DNA from: Candidatus Borreliella tachyglossi
GTDB taxonomy: Bacteria; Spirochaetota; Spirochaetia; Borreliales; Borreliaceae
Assembly: GCF_003076595.1 (NCBI RefSeq)
Contig: NZ_CP025785.1
Coordinates: forward strand, 836,398 to 900,397
Length of the DNA stretch: 64,000 nt
Direction of reading: 5' to 3'
Shown here: positions 36,349 to 45,295 of the stretch, piece after piece
Numbering within the stretch: position 1 is the first letter of the stretch
How the letters are laid out: each line of letters begins with the position of its first letter
The notes under the pieces: model-generated
Database searches by the model: none
Told to the model about the DNA's origin: nothing
The model's input: only the letters and a program-made list of their open reading frames with translations
Made by a program: the position numbers and the translations under genes

Positions 36349-38646
36349 TTGTCAGAAAATAGTGATGATGATCGAAACGAAGATGAAAAAAGAATTAAAG
36401 TTGTTAAGTTGCGCAAGAAAGTAGTTAAGGTCGTAGCTCATACTGATAGAAATTTAAATAAATTCAAAAATGATTTTATTGATTCCTCGCATTATACTCA
36501 GGATAGTAGGGGATATCCTTCTGGTAGAAATTATAGTCAGGGTAGAGATAATAGAGGTGTGAGACCTGGTGGTTTGGATAGGGATAATGTTGGAAGGCAG
36601 CAACAGGATAGTAGGGGATATCCTTCTGGTAGAAATTATAGTCAGGGTAGCAATGGCTTTCAGACATTTAGACGAGTGATCAGAGCTAAGGTTACCCCTA
36701 GTGTTACTCCGGCACCTGTTGATTCTGATAGTAAGGGTCTTAATAGAAAACTTGGAGAGAAAAAAAAACAACAACAAGAAAGTCAAAAAAGTTATAAGAG
36801 GAAAAAAGAGGAAACTGAAACTAAGACAATAGAACAAAAAGTTTTTGAACAGTTACAGAAGAAGAAGAAAGAGAATCTGGTGAATCCAATTCCTAAATCA
36901 ATTGATATTATGGGAACTATTACTGTTGCCGAGCTTGCAAGGAAGATGAATTTAAAATCATCAGATTTAATTGCTAAATTAATGGATTTAGGCGTTATGG
37001 CAACTATTAATGAGAAAATTGACTCTGATACTGCTACTATTTTAGTTGATGAATATGGTTCTAAGGTTAATGTTGTGTCAATTTATGATGAAACAGTGAT
37101 AGAGACAGAACAGGAAGATGAGAGTAAGAGGATTGAAAAACCACCCGTTATTACGATAATGGGGCATGTTGACCATGGTAAGACTAGACTTTTATCAGTG
37201 TTGCAAAATGTTGATATAAATCAAACAGAATCTGGGGGGATTACACAACATATTGGTGCTTATACTATTAATTACAATAGCCATGAAATAACATTTCTAG
37301 ATACTCCAGGTCATGAGGCTTTTACAATGATGAGAATTCGAGGTGCTCAAGTTACAGATATTGTAGTGCTTGTTGTATCAGCTGTGGATGGTGTTATGCC
37401 ACAGACTATCGAGGCTATTAGTCATGCTAAGGAAGCAAAAGTTCCAATTATTGTTGCAATCAATAAGATTGATTTGCCAGATTCGAATCCGGACAGAGTT
37501 AAACATCAGCTTTCAGAATATGACTTGATTCCTGAGGATTGGGGTGGGCATACAATTTTTGTTTCAATATCAGCTCTTAAAAACATTGGCATCAAGGAAC
37601 TTCTTGATATGATTATTTTACAGGCTGAAGTAATGTCATTGAAAGCAAATCCAGCTAAAAGGGCCATTGGTAGAGTACTTGATGCTAAGATTGACTTGGG
37701 GCGAGGGATAGTTTGTTCTGTTATAATTGAGGATGGAACTCTTTCTATAGGAGATTCTTTTGTTGGGGGCGTATATTATGGTAAGGTTAGGGCATTAATT
37801 AATGAGCGAGGCGTATCTGTTGGGAGTGTTGGTCCTGCGAAAGCTATTAGTGTTTTGGGTTTCTCATCAATTCCTCAGGCTGGTGATCCATTTCAGGTAA
37901 CAAAAACGGAAAAAGAAGCTAAATTAATTAGTTCTAAAAGACAAGACCTTAAGAAATATGAGAATGCTCAGAACGTTAAAAAAATTACTATATCAAATCT
38001 TTATGATTCAATTAAGGATGGCGGACTAAGGGAACTTAAGATAATTTTGAAAGCTGATGTACAAGGTTCTGTTGAGGCCTTAAAACATTCTCTTGAAAAA
38101 TTAACCAATAATGAGATTAGAGTAAAGGTTATTCATTCGTCAGCAGGGGCAATAACGGAGACTGATATTAGTTTTGCAGCAGCAAGTGATGCGGTTATTA
38201 TTGGTTTTCATGTAAGACCTACGGTAAAAGCACAATTGCTGGCTGATCAGGAAAAAGTTGAAATTAGAAAATATAATATAATCTATGATGCAATCAATGA
38301 TATTAAATCAGTTCTTGAAGGAATGCTTGAGCCGGATGTTGAACAGAAATTTATTGGATTTGCTGAGGTTCGTGCTGTTATTAGCGTTCCTAAGGTTGGC
38401 GTAGTGGCTGGATGTTACGTTTCACAAGGATTAATCAAGAGGGATGCTATAACTAATATCATGAGAGAAGGATTTCAGATACATTCTGGCAAGATTTCTT
38501 CATTAAAGAGATTTAAAGATGATGTTAAGGAAGTTGCTGCGCAATATGAGTGTGGAATTATGATTGATAATTATTCTAATATTAAGGAAGGAGATATCAT
38601 TGAAGCATTTGAAATTAATAAAATAAAGAGACGGATTGGCTTGTAA
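36349..38646 (+). CDS. infB: Translation initiation factor IF-2
   Basis: 765 aa from a TTG at 36349 (MSENSDDDRNED), preceded by GAGGAG at the end of nusA; a start 24 bases earlier would run through that site. The N-terminal region is lysine-rich, then a Gly/Tyr/Arg/Asn/Gln-rich linker with a duplicated block. The IF2_N domain (VAELARKMNLKSSDLIAKLMDLG) precedes the G domain: GHVDHGKT at about 272-279, DTPGHE and NKID. Domains II, III and IV follow to the end. It brings initiator tRNA to the 30S subunit. Confidence 0.96.
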   Translation: MSENSDDDRNEDEKRIKVVKLRKKVVKVVAHTDRNLNKFKNDFIDSSHYTQDSRGYPSGRNYSQGRDNRGVRPGGLDRDNVGRQQQDSRGYPSGRNYSQGSNGFQTFRRVIRAKVTPSVTPAPVDSDSKGLNRKLGEKKKQQQESQKSYKRKKEETETKTIEQKVFEQLQKKKKENLVNPIPKSIDIMGTITVAELARKMNLKSSDLIAKLMDLGVMATINEKIDSDTATILVDEYGSKVNVVSIYDETVIETEQEDESKRIEKPPVITIMGHVDHGKTRLLSVLQNVDINQTESGGITQHIGAYTINYNSHEITFLDTPGHEAFTMMRIRGAQVTDIVVLVVSAVDGVMPQTIEAISHAKEAKVPIIVAINKIDLPDSNPDRVKHQLSEYDLIPEDWGGHTIFVSISALKNIGIKELLDMIILQAEVMSLKANPAKRAIGRVLDAKIDLGRGIVCSVIIEDGTLSIGDSFVGGVYYGKVRALINERGVSVGSVGPAKAISVLGFSSIPQAGDPFQVTKTEKEAKLISSKRQDLKKYENAQNVKKITISNLYDSIKDGGLRELKIILKADVQGSVEALKHSLEKLTNNEIRVKVIHSSAGAITETDISFAAASDAVIIGFHVRPTVKAQLLADQEKVEIRKYNIIYDAINDIKSVLEGMLEPDVEQKFIGFAEVRAVISVPKVGVVAGCYVSQGLIKRDAITNIMREGFQIHSGKISSLKRFKDDVKEVAAQYECGIMIDNYSNIKEGDIIEAFEINKIKRRIGL
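36499..36650 (+). repeat. Two 47-bp perfect direct repeats within infB
   Basis: Bases 36499-36545 and 36604-36650 are identical and in the same reading frame; the unit starts CAGGATAGTAGGGGATATCC and encodes QDSRGYPSGRNYSQG. They are separated by 58 bases of related Arg/Gly/Asp-rich code. This is the flexible IF2 linker, prone to repeat expansion and contraction. Confidence 0.9.
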
Positions 38647-38670
38647 GAGTTTGCTTCACTGTTTTATAGT

Positions 38671-39033
38671 ATGGAAAAGGAAATAAAAAGATCAAAACTT
38701 GAGAGCTTGTTAGTTCAAGAGATTGGCAATTTAATAGTGACTAGGGTCATTAAAGATCCTAGAGTGCATGAGTTTTTAACTGTTGTGAGAGTTGAAGTTT
38801 CAAAAGATTTAATAAATGCTAGAGTGTTTATTGGATCTATTAAAGAAGGCGCATCCCTTGATAATGCTATTAGGGCATTAAATAATGCTAAAGGATTTAT
38901 CCAAGGGGAAATTGTTAAGCGGATTAAGGTTAGGAATACTCCAAAATTAAATTTTTTAAGAGATGATACTATTTCTAAGGCATTTTATGTTAATAAAATA
39001 ATTGAAGATTTAAGTATTAATAAAGAACAATAG
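38671..39033 (+). CDS. rbfA: Ribosome-binding factor A
   Basis: 120 aa with the RbfA pattern: [44 protein letters not shown], and [18 protein letters not shown] near the end. It acts in late 30S maturation. Position after infB and before truB is conserved across bacteria. Confidence 0.92.
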   Translation: MEKEIKRSKLESLLVQEIGNLIVTRVIKDPRVHEFLTVVRVEVSKDLINARVFIGSIKEGASLDNAIRALNNAKGFIQGEIVKRIKVRNTPKLNFLRDDTISKAFYVNKIIEDLSINKEQ

Positions 39034-39039
39034 AATTTA

Positions 39040-39885
39040 ATGAATGGAATTATCTTATTAAATAAGAGAATTGGAACAACTTCTTATGAGGCTCTTTATC
39101 CTTTAAAGAAATATTTCTCAACAAGCCGTGTTGGGCATACAGGGACTCTTGATAAATTTGCAAGTGGGCTTTTGATTGTTCTTATTGGTAAATATACTAG
39201 GCTTTCAAATTATATTACATCTCTAGATAAGGAATATATAGCAGAGATTGAGTTTGGAATTGAGACTGATACCCTTGATCCTAATGGTAGAGTAATAAAT
39301 ACAACAAATTATATTCCAAGTTTAGGGGAATTAAATCTTGGCATTAAATCCTTTATAGGTGAGATTGAACAAGTTCCACCTAGGTTTTCCTCAGTTCATG
39401 TCAAAGGTAATAGAGCTTATAAGCTGGCTCTTAGTGGAGAGTCTTTTGAAATTCAGGCTAGAAAGATCAATGTGTATAATATTGAAATCTTAAGTTACAA
39501 TGTTGATTTTCATATTTTGAATTTAAAAATAAATTGCTCTAAGGGAACGTATGTTAGAAGCTTAGCAAGAGACTTGGCATGTTCTTTAGGCTCATTGGCT
39601 TATGTTAAGAATCTTGAGAGGGTTAAGATTGGGGATTTTAGATTGGGTAATGCTTGTTTTGATTGTGATTTAGATAAAAATTCTTTGATAAGTTTAGAGT
39701 CTTTGAATCTTTTTGAGGTAATTTACATTGACGATAATATGATTATATCTATTAAGAATGGCGCTTATGTTGATGTTGCAATTAATTTGGATGAACTTAA
39801 GATTTTCAAATCTAGGAATGAAGAGATGTTAGCGGTAATTTGTGGCATTGGTTTAAGTAAATATAAGTATGTTATTATTTTTTGA
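39040..39885 (+). CDS. truB: tRNA pseudouridine(55) synthase TruB
   Basis: 281 aa. NGIILLNKRIGTTSYEA begins the protein; the catalytic Asp is in VGHTGTLDKFASGLL (about residue 38), and KEYIAEIEFGIETDTLDPNG and CSKGTYVRSLARDL are signature blocks. It makes pseudouridine 55 in the T loop of tRNAs. It ends the rimP-nusA-infB-rbfA-truB cluster; the usual neighbour ribF is not here. Confidence 0.95.
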   Translation: MNGIILLNKRIGTTSYEALYPLKKYFSTSRVGHTGTLDKFASGLLIVLIGKYTRLSNYITSLDKEYIAEIEFGIETDTLDPNGRVINTTNYIPSLGELNLGIKSFIGEIEQVPPRFSSVHVKGNRAYKLALSGESFEIQARKINVYNIEILSYNVDFHILNLKINCSKGTYVRSLARDLACSLGSLAYVKNLERVKIGDFRLGNACFDCDLDKNSLISLESLNLFEVIYIDDNMIISIKNGAYVDVAINLDELKIFKSRNEEMLAVICGIGLSKYKYVIIF

Positions 39886-40020
39886 TAGTTTATTTCAAGA
39901 GTGACTTATTGATGGCATTTTTAATAAGACATGAGATTATTTAAATTAAATTTTTATTTAATAATTAACGGAATTTATCTAATTGGTGGTTTTTGTAAAT
40001 TGAGGAAAAGCCTTTGATTT

Positions 40021-40049
40021 TTGTTATTTTAATGAAAAAATATTATAAT
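40021..40049 (+). promoter_or_regulatory. Promoter of rpsO-pnp
   Basis: TTGTTA at 40021-40026 and a perfect TATAAT at 40044-40049 spaced by 17 bases, in the 237-base gap between truB and rpsO. The rest of that gap (39886-40020) is very AT-rich and holds nothing I can recognise. Confidence 0.6.
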
Positions 40050-40070
40050 TTAATATAAAGATTTGTAATT

Positions 40071-40101
40071 ATAGCAAGGGGTCTGCGTTAGGCTTTGCTA
40101 T
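40071..40101 (+). promoter_or_regulatory. Leader hairpin upstream of rpsO, possible S15 autoregulatory site
   Basis: ATAGCAAGG (40071-40079) pairs with CTTTGCTAT (40093-40101), a 9-bp stem with one G-U pair and a 13-base loop, about 20 bases before the rpsO ATG and just upstream of its AGGAG site. In other bacteria S15 represses its own mRNA by binding a leader structure here; no U-tract follows, so it is not a terminator. Confidence 0.45.
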
Positions 40102-40122
40102 GATGGTATAGGAGTCACTTTT

Positions 40123-40389
40123 ATGCTTAGTAAGGAACAAAAGCAAAAAATAGTTTCAGAATTTGGCAAGGATACAAATGATACAGGTTCTGTTGAGGTT
40201 CAGATAGCGTTAATTACGGGTAGAATAAAGTATTTAACAGAATATTTAAGAGTAAATAAAAAAGATCACAGTTCAAAAAGAGGCTTGTTGAAGTTGGTTG
40301 GGCAGAGAAGAAGTCTGTTGAGATATTATCAGAGGAAAAATTTGGAAGCTTACAGAACCTTGATAGCTAAACTTGGGCTTAGGAAGTAA
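40123..40389 (+). CDS. rpsO: 30S ribosomal protein uS15
   Basis: 88 aa. The sequence has the conserved [22 protein letters not shown], the [22 protein letters not shown] rRNA-binding helix and the final KLGLRK. TAGGAG is seven bases before the ATG. The pair rpsO-pnp is conserved widely. Confidence 0.97.
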   Translation: MLSKEQKQKIVSEFGKDTNDTGSVEVQIALITGRIKYLTEYLRVNKKDHSSKRGLLKLVGQRRSLLRYYQRKNLEAYRTLIAKLGLRK

Positions 40390-40402
40390 TAAGGGGTTAA
40401 TT

Positions 40403-42541
40403 TTGAGAAAAATTTTGAAGTTGAAAATAGGGAGAGAAGATTTAATTTTGGAGACAGGGTTATTGGCCAAACAGGCAAATGGAGCAGTTCTTGCGACTTA
40501 TGGTGGATCTACTGTTCTTGCTACGGTTTGTTGTTCAGACTCAGTCCGTGAAGGTTTAGATTTTGTGCCTCTCTCAGTTGAATATAATGAAAAGTACTAT
40601 GCTGCTGGAAAAATTCCTGGGGGTTTTATTAAGAGAGAAGGTAAGCCAAAAGATAAGGAAGTACTTGTTTCTAGGTTGATAGATAGGCCCATGAGGCCTC
40701 TTTTTGATAAGAGATTTGGGAGAGAAATTCAAGTTGTTCCAACAACTTTATCTACGGATCAGATGAATCCTCCTGATATTGTTGGGATGAATGCTGCTTT
40801 TACAGCAGTTTTTTTATCAGATATTCCATTTAGTGGTCCAATTGCGGCTGTTAGGATAGCATATTTAGATGATAAATTTATAGTAAATCCTTCTTTTGAA
40901 GAGATTCAGGATTCTATCCTTGATATTGTTGTTGCAGGGAGTTTAGATGGAATTACTATGGTTGAGGGTGGCGCTCATGAGGTTAGGGAGGAGATATTAC
41001 TTGATGCAATAGATGAAGCTTATAAGTACGTTCAACAAATTTGTAATGTTCAAAAAGAGCTTGTGTCTATTATAGACCAGAGAGAAAAATTACCTCTTGC
41101 TTATGAGGCGAGAGTATTTGAATTTAGGGATGAGCTTAAAGATTTAATTTACTCTGAGCTTAAGGAAGCTTGTTTTGTAAAGGGTAAGCTTAATAGAAAT
41201 CGTGCTATAAAATTACTTAAGACGAAAGCTCATGAGCATTTTTCCTCTATTGGAAAGCTTAATGATGAGAATGAAGGACTCCTTTATAAGGCCTTTGATG
41301 ATTTTGAACAAGAAATTGTTAGAAAATCAATTCTTGAAGATAATCTTAGGACTGATGGTCGTACTTCTACACAAATAAGAGATATTGTTGGTGAGATTGA
41401 TCTTTTAAGGAGAACTCATGGTTCTGCTCTTTTTACAAGAGGTGAGACCCAGGCGTTGGCCGTAACTACTTTGGGAACAAGTATTGATGAGCAGATAATG
41501 GACGATATTGATGGGGATAAGCGTCTTAATTTTATGCTTCATTATAATTTTCCTCCATTTTCTGTGGGAGAAACGGGTAGGCTGATGACTGGAAGGCGCG
41601 AGATTGGACATGGGCATTTGGCTCAGAGATCCTTGGAGGCTATGTTGCCTAGGAAAGATGATTTCCCATATACTATTAGAGTGGTATCTGAGGTGTTGGA
41701 GTCAAATGGATCATCATCAATGGCTACAGTATGCTCTGGGAGTATGTCTTTGATGGCTGCGGGGGTCCCCGTTAAGGAGCAGGTTGCAGGTATAGCTATG
41801 GGGCTTATTAGTGATGGCGATAGATATGTTGTTTTAAGTGATATCCTTGGTGAGGAAGACCATTTGGGTGATATGGACTTTAAGGTTGCTGGGACTAGGA
41901 ATGGAATCACTGGGTTTCAGATGGACATTAAGATTGCAAATGTTACAAAGCAGTTAATGAGAGATGCTCTTGAACAGGCGAGAGCCGGCAGGATGCATAT
42001 TTTATCCATTATGGATTCTGTAATTTCCAGTTCAAGGATCGATATATCTTCTAATGCGCCCAAGATTATTCAATTACAAATTGATATTGATAAAATTTCT
42101 CTTGTCATTGGGGCTACCGGCAAGACAGTTAAAGCAATTACAGATGAATTTGAAGTTAGAGTGCAAATTGAGCAAGATGGAAGAATTACTCTTTTTGGTG
42201 CTGATGATTTAAAAATGCAAAAAGCAAAGGAGAAGATAGAGAGTATTGTTAAGGAACCCAAAGTTGGCGAAATTTATGAAGGGATTGTTAAAAAGGTTAA
42301 CAGTTTTGGAGCTTTCATTGAGCTTACTCCTACTAAGGAAGGGTTTTTAAGTACTCGAGCAAAACCTAGAGATGATAGATATGGGGATAGTAGAAATTCT
42401 CGATATGGCAGAGGTGGTAGGGATGGCGGAAGAGAGTCAGGAGTGCGTCCTCCAAGATTAGAAGAAGGACAGAGAGTTAAGGTTAAGGTAACTGGTATAG
42501 ATAAATTTGGTAAGATTGAGCTTGAACTCGTTAGGGATTAA
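40403..42541 (+). CDS. pnp: Polyribonucleotide nucleotidyltransferase (PNPase) with RG-rich loop in S1 domain
   Basis: 712 aa from the TTG at 40403 (AAGGGG six bases upstream); an in-frame start inside rpsO is less likely. Two RNase PH-like cores are present, with FALGYGG-type conservation represented by [28 protein letters not shown] and [16 protein letters not shown]. The KH domain ([20 protein letters not shown]) starts near residue 560. In the S1 domain the usual His-Ile-Ser region is replaced by about 35 residues rich in Arg, Gly and Asp ([17 protein letters not shown]) before the closing [18 protein letters not shown]. It degrades mRNA from the 3' end. Confidence 0.95.
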   Translation: MRKILKLKIGREDLILETGLLAKQANGAVLATYGGSTVLATVCCSDSVREGLDFVPLSVEYNEKYYAAGKIPGGFIKREGKPKDKEVLVSRLIDRPMRPLFDKRFGREIQVVPTTLSTDQMNPPDIVGMNAAFTAVFLSDIPFSGPIAAVRIAYLDDKFIVNPSFEEIQDSILDIVVAGSLDGITMVEGGAHEVREEILLDAIDEAYKYVQQICNVQKELVSIIDQREKLPLAYEARVFEFRDELKDLIYSELKEACFVKGKLNRNRAIKLLKTKAHEHFSSIGKLNDENEGLLYKAFDDFEQEIVRKSILEDNLRTDGRTSTQIRDIVGEIDLLRRTHGSALFTRGETQALAVTTLGTSIDEQIMDDIDGDKRLNFMLHYNFPPFSVGETGRLMTGRREIGHGHLAQRSLEAMLPRKDDFPYTIRVVSEVLESNGSSSMATVCSGSMSLMAAGVPVKEQVAGIAMGLISDGDRYVVLSDILGEEDHLGDMDFKVAGTRNGITGFQMDIKIANVTKQLMRDALEQARAGRMHILSIMDSVISSSRIDISSNAPKIIQLQIDIDKISLVIGATGKTVKAITDEFEVRVQIEQDGRITLFGADDLKMQKAKEKIESIVKEPKVGEIYEGIVKKVNSFGAFIELTPTKEGFLSTRAKPRDDRYGDSRNSRYGRGGRDGGRESGVRPPRLEEGQRVKVKVTGIDKFGKIELELVRD

Positions 42542-42549
42542 TAATCATT

Positions 42550-44031
42550 ATGAGATTCATATTAGGTAGTAATTTAAAAAATAGGCTTATTTTTTTAAGC
42601 TTATTTTTGTTTATTTCATGTCTTACTGATAGGGGTATTGATTTGTCTCTTGATTTTGTCAAAGATGGGAACAAATTGGAGATTGCGAAACATAATTATT
42701 TAGTGGGATTAAGAGATGATGAATCTTTTTTTTTAAGTGATGCTTTTTTAAAAGAAACCAATTCTTATTTTAGAAGTGCTAGAGAAAGTTATGCCCAAGG
42801 GAATCTTGGGATGACTAGCTATTATTTGGAAAAAATAATCACTGATGAGAAAAGTTATAGTAAGGAATTGCTTTCTAAAACCAATTTATTTTTTGGTTAT
42901 GTGAATTATGATAAGGGTGTTTATGACCTTTCTGAGTATAATTTTGATTATTTTTTAAGAAACTATAAATATTCTCATGCTAGTCTTAGGGCTGCTGAAC
43001 TTAAATATTTTGTTAAAGATAGAATGGGTGCAATTTCTGCATTAAGAAATATTGATGAAACTTCTATTGAATTGGAGTATGATAAAGGGATTTATAATTT
43101 TTTAAATAATAAATTTGGAGTACAGTATTTAAATTTAGAATCTTTGGGATTTCTAGATAATAGTGTTTTTGATATGTTTGTTTTGGGTAGCAATGTTTTT
43201 GTTGCAAATATATTTGGTGGCCTTTTAAGGTATGATATTAAGAGTAATGACTATAGGGTTTATATTAAAGACAAGAAAAGTATTGTTTTAAATGGACTTA
43301 GGGGGTTTGCGGAGCATAGGGGAATTATATATATTGGTGGAAATAATGCGCTTTATTACATTGATGATCTTGAAGGGGCAATTAAGCAAGTTAGGATACC
43401 TTTGGGAGTTAAGTTGAATAGTATACAAGTCTTGATGAGTGCTAAGGATGGAATATTTGTTGGTACGCTGGGTTCTGGATTGTGGTTTTATTCTGATTTA
43501 GATGAATGGACTTATATAGGACTTGGATCTAATAAAATCTCATCGATGTATCTAGATAAACGAAAAAATTTATTATTAGTGGGAACCATGGATAAGAGCA
43601 TTTATAGTATTTATCTTGCTAATTTTAATGATGTTAAGCATTTAAACTTTTTTAGCAAGAGAGATAATGAGAAAAATATTAATTTTATAAAAAGTTATGG
43701 TGATAGTTATTATGTAGGGACTTATGGAGGTGGGCTTTTTAGATTAAATTTAGATGATAATACATATGTAAAATATGACGTTGACAATGATTCTAGTATT
43801 GAATATTTTCTTGACATGGATATTAGAGATAATAAATTGTTGTTTGCGACTTTTGAACATGGATTATTAATTTACGATATGATAAATAATAACTGGGATT
43901 ATTTGGGGCCTCGTGATGGGCTTCTCAATTTGAATTTAATAAAAGTTTTAAGCTTTAATAACTATGTTATACTTGGCACTCTCAATAATGGTTTGGTTTT
44001 TGTAGATGAAAGTATTAAAAAACAGATATGA
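42550..44031 (+). CDS. Propeller-type lipoprotein coupled to lptF
   Basis: 493 aa. The N-terminus LIFLSLFLFISC forms a signal peptide with lipobox Cys (about residue 25). Residues 60-190 contain TPR-like helices (YAQGNLGMTSYYLEKII, YDKGVYDLSEYNFDYFLRNY). From about 200 onward, repeated blocks such as VGTLGSGLWFYSDLDEWTYIG, VGTYGGGLFRLNLDD and ATFEHGLLIYDMINNNWDYLG look like blades of a beta propeller, similar to two-component sensor propellers. Function unknown. Its last 26 bases overlap lptF, arguing for joint expression with the LptF-LptG permeases. Confidence 0.7.
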   Translation: MRFILGSNLKNRLIFLSLFLFISCLTDRGIDLSLDFVKDGNKLEIAKHNYLVGLRDDESFFLSDAFLKETNSYFRSARESYAQGNLGMTSYYLEKIITDEKSYSKELLSKTNLFFGYVNYDKGVYDLSEYNFDYFLRNYKYSHASLRAAELKYFVKDRMGAISALRNIDETSIELEYDKGIYNFLNNKFGVQYLNLESLGFLDNSVFDMFVLGSNVFVANIFGGLLRYDIKSNDYRVYIKDKKSIVLNGLRGFAEHRGIIYIGGNNALYYIDDLEGAIKQVRIPLGVKLNSIQVLMSAKDGIFVGTLGSGLWFYSDLDEWTYIGLGSNKISSMYLDKRKNLLLVGTMDKSIYSIYLANFNDVKHLNFFSKRDNEKNINFIKSYGDSYYVGTYGGGLFRLNLDDNTYVKYDVDNDSSIEYFLDMDIRDNKLLFATFEHGLLIYDMINNNWDYLGPRDGLLNLNLIKVLSFNNYVILGTLNNGLVFVDESIKKQI

Positions 44032-45295
44032 ATCTTATATAATTATTGAATTTTGTAAGTATTTTTTAATTACTTTTTTGTTTTTTTTCTTTGTATTTTT
44101 TATAAATCAAATACTTTTTTTTATGAGGATACTTCTTCAAAATTATGTTCCATTTTTGAAAGCTTTTATTTTTGTTATATATTCTCTTCCTATGGTAATT
44201 GCACTTTCTCCTCCTTTTGCAGCTTTAATCTCTGTGGTGTTGACTATTCATAGATTTAAACTTAATAATGAAATATTAGCTTTCAGGTCAATTGGGATAT
44301 CTATTTTTGATTTATTAGTTCCATTTCTTAAATTAGGGGTAATTATTGCGTTTGTATCATTTATTTCAAATGATTTTCTGCTTCCTTTGGGTTCTATTGG
44401 TAGATTGAAGATTTTTAATGAAATAAAAGAAGAAGTGCCTCATTTAGTATTAAAACCTTATTCAAGCAAGCAGTATGGAGACTTGATATTTGTATCAGGA
44501 GAAAAGTCTGATATGGGATATAAAAATGTTACTTTTTTTGATAATACTAGGCTTAAGGGTTATGACAGAATATTTATGGCAAAAGATTTGATTATTAGGA
44601 AAGAAAATTATCAGGTATATTTCATTTTAAATGATGTTTTATCAATTGCCCTAACAGATGATGAGAGTGGATTTTATGATTATTTTTATGCTGATCGAAT
44701 GAAGTATTCAATTGATCAGGTCACATTTAGTAATAATTTTTTGTTAAGTTATGTAACCCCATCACAGATGAGCTTAAGAGATGTTATAAAGCTTGTTGAT
44801 AATCAAGAGAAATTAATTGACGATTTAAATATACAAAATGGTTTAGAGGAAGATTTTCTAAATTTAAATTTTGCAACTACTTATTTAAATTATTTATATG
44901 ATAAGAGTAAAATTTTAGATGAGATGTCTATTCTTGAAAACTTGAATTATATGTATAATTTGCAGCTAAATTATACTCCTTATGAGGATATGACCGCTAA
45001 GAGGAATTATGCTCTTTTTTCTCTGGAACTTTATCAAAAAATTAGTCTGCCAGTGTCGGTTTTATTTTTTATTTTTTTGGCTTTTGGTATGGGTATGTAT
45101 TCAAATAAAAAATATTCTATCATCCTTGAGCTTGTGATTTCAATACTTATTTGTGTTGCATATTGGGTAATGTTTATTGGAGGAAAAGTTTATACTGTCC
45201 AGAATGCGCCAGATCCTTTTCTTGTTGCTGTTTTGCCAAATGTGTTATTGATCTTTGCAGGGGTTGTGCTTTTCTTGAGACTTTTAAAAAGATGA
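44006..45295 (+). CDS. lptF: LptF/YjgP-like permease
   Basis: 429 aa. Membrane segments cluster at the N-terminus (about residues 15-40, 50-75, 95-120) and the C-terminus (about 350-370, 375-400, 405-425), enclosing a large periplasmic jellyroll domain, the YjgP/YjgQ layout. PMVIALSPPFAALISVVLTIHRF is the conserved early block. In LPS-bearing bacteria LptF pairs with LptG and LptB to extract LPS. Borrelia has no LPS, so another lipid is probably moved. It overlaps the upstream lipoprotein and the downstream lptG. Confidence 0.85.
   Translation: MKVLKNRYESYIIIEFCKYFLITFLFFFFVFFINQILFFMRILLQNYVPFLKAFIFVIYSLPMVIALSPPFAALISVVLTIHRFKLNNEILAFRSIGISIFDLLVPFLKLGVIIAFVSFISNDFLLPLGSIGRLKIFNEIKEEVPHLVLKPYSSKQYGDLIFVSGEKSDMGYKNVTFFDNTRLKGYDRIFMAKDLIIRKENYQVYFILNDVLSIALTDDESGFYDYFYADRMKYSIDQVTFSNNFLLSYVTPSQMSLRDVIKLVDNQEKLIDDLNIQNGLEEDFLNLNFATTYLNYLYDKSKILDEMSILENLNYMYNLQLNYTPYEDMTAKRNYALFSLELYQKISLPVSVLFFIFLAFGMGMYSNKKYSIILELVISILICVAYWVMFIGGKVYTVQNAPDPFLVAVLPNVLLIFAGVVLFLRLLKR

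Noticed and set aside
36499-36650. Repeated units with a spacer, resembling a small CRISPR
   Set aside because: Only two copies, in frame within infB and coding for an IF2 linker; no cas genes.
36454-36837. Long open frame on the minus strand inside infB with a repeated peptide
   Set aside because: It mirrors the 47-bp repeats of infB, has no ribosome site or homology, and IF2 on the plus strand is certain.
45151-45291. Cysteine-rich N-terminal extension of LptG
   Set aside because: It is lptF coding sequence read in another frame; the true start is the ATG at 45292 overlapping the lptF stop.
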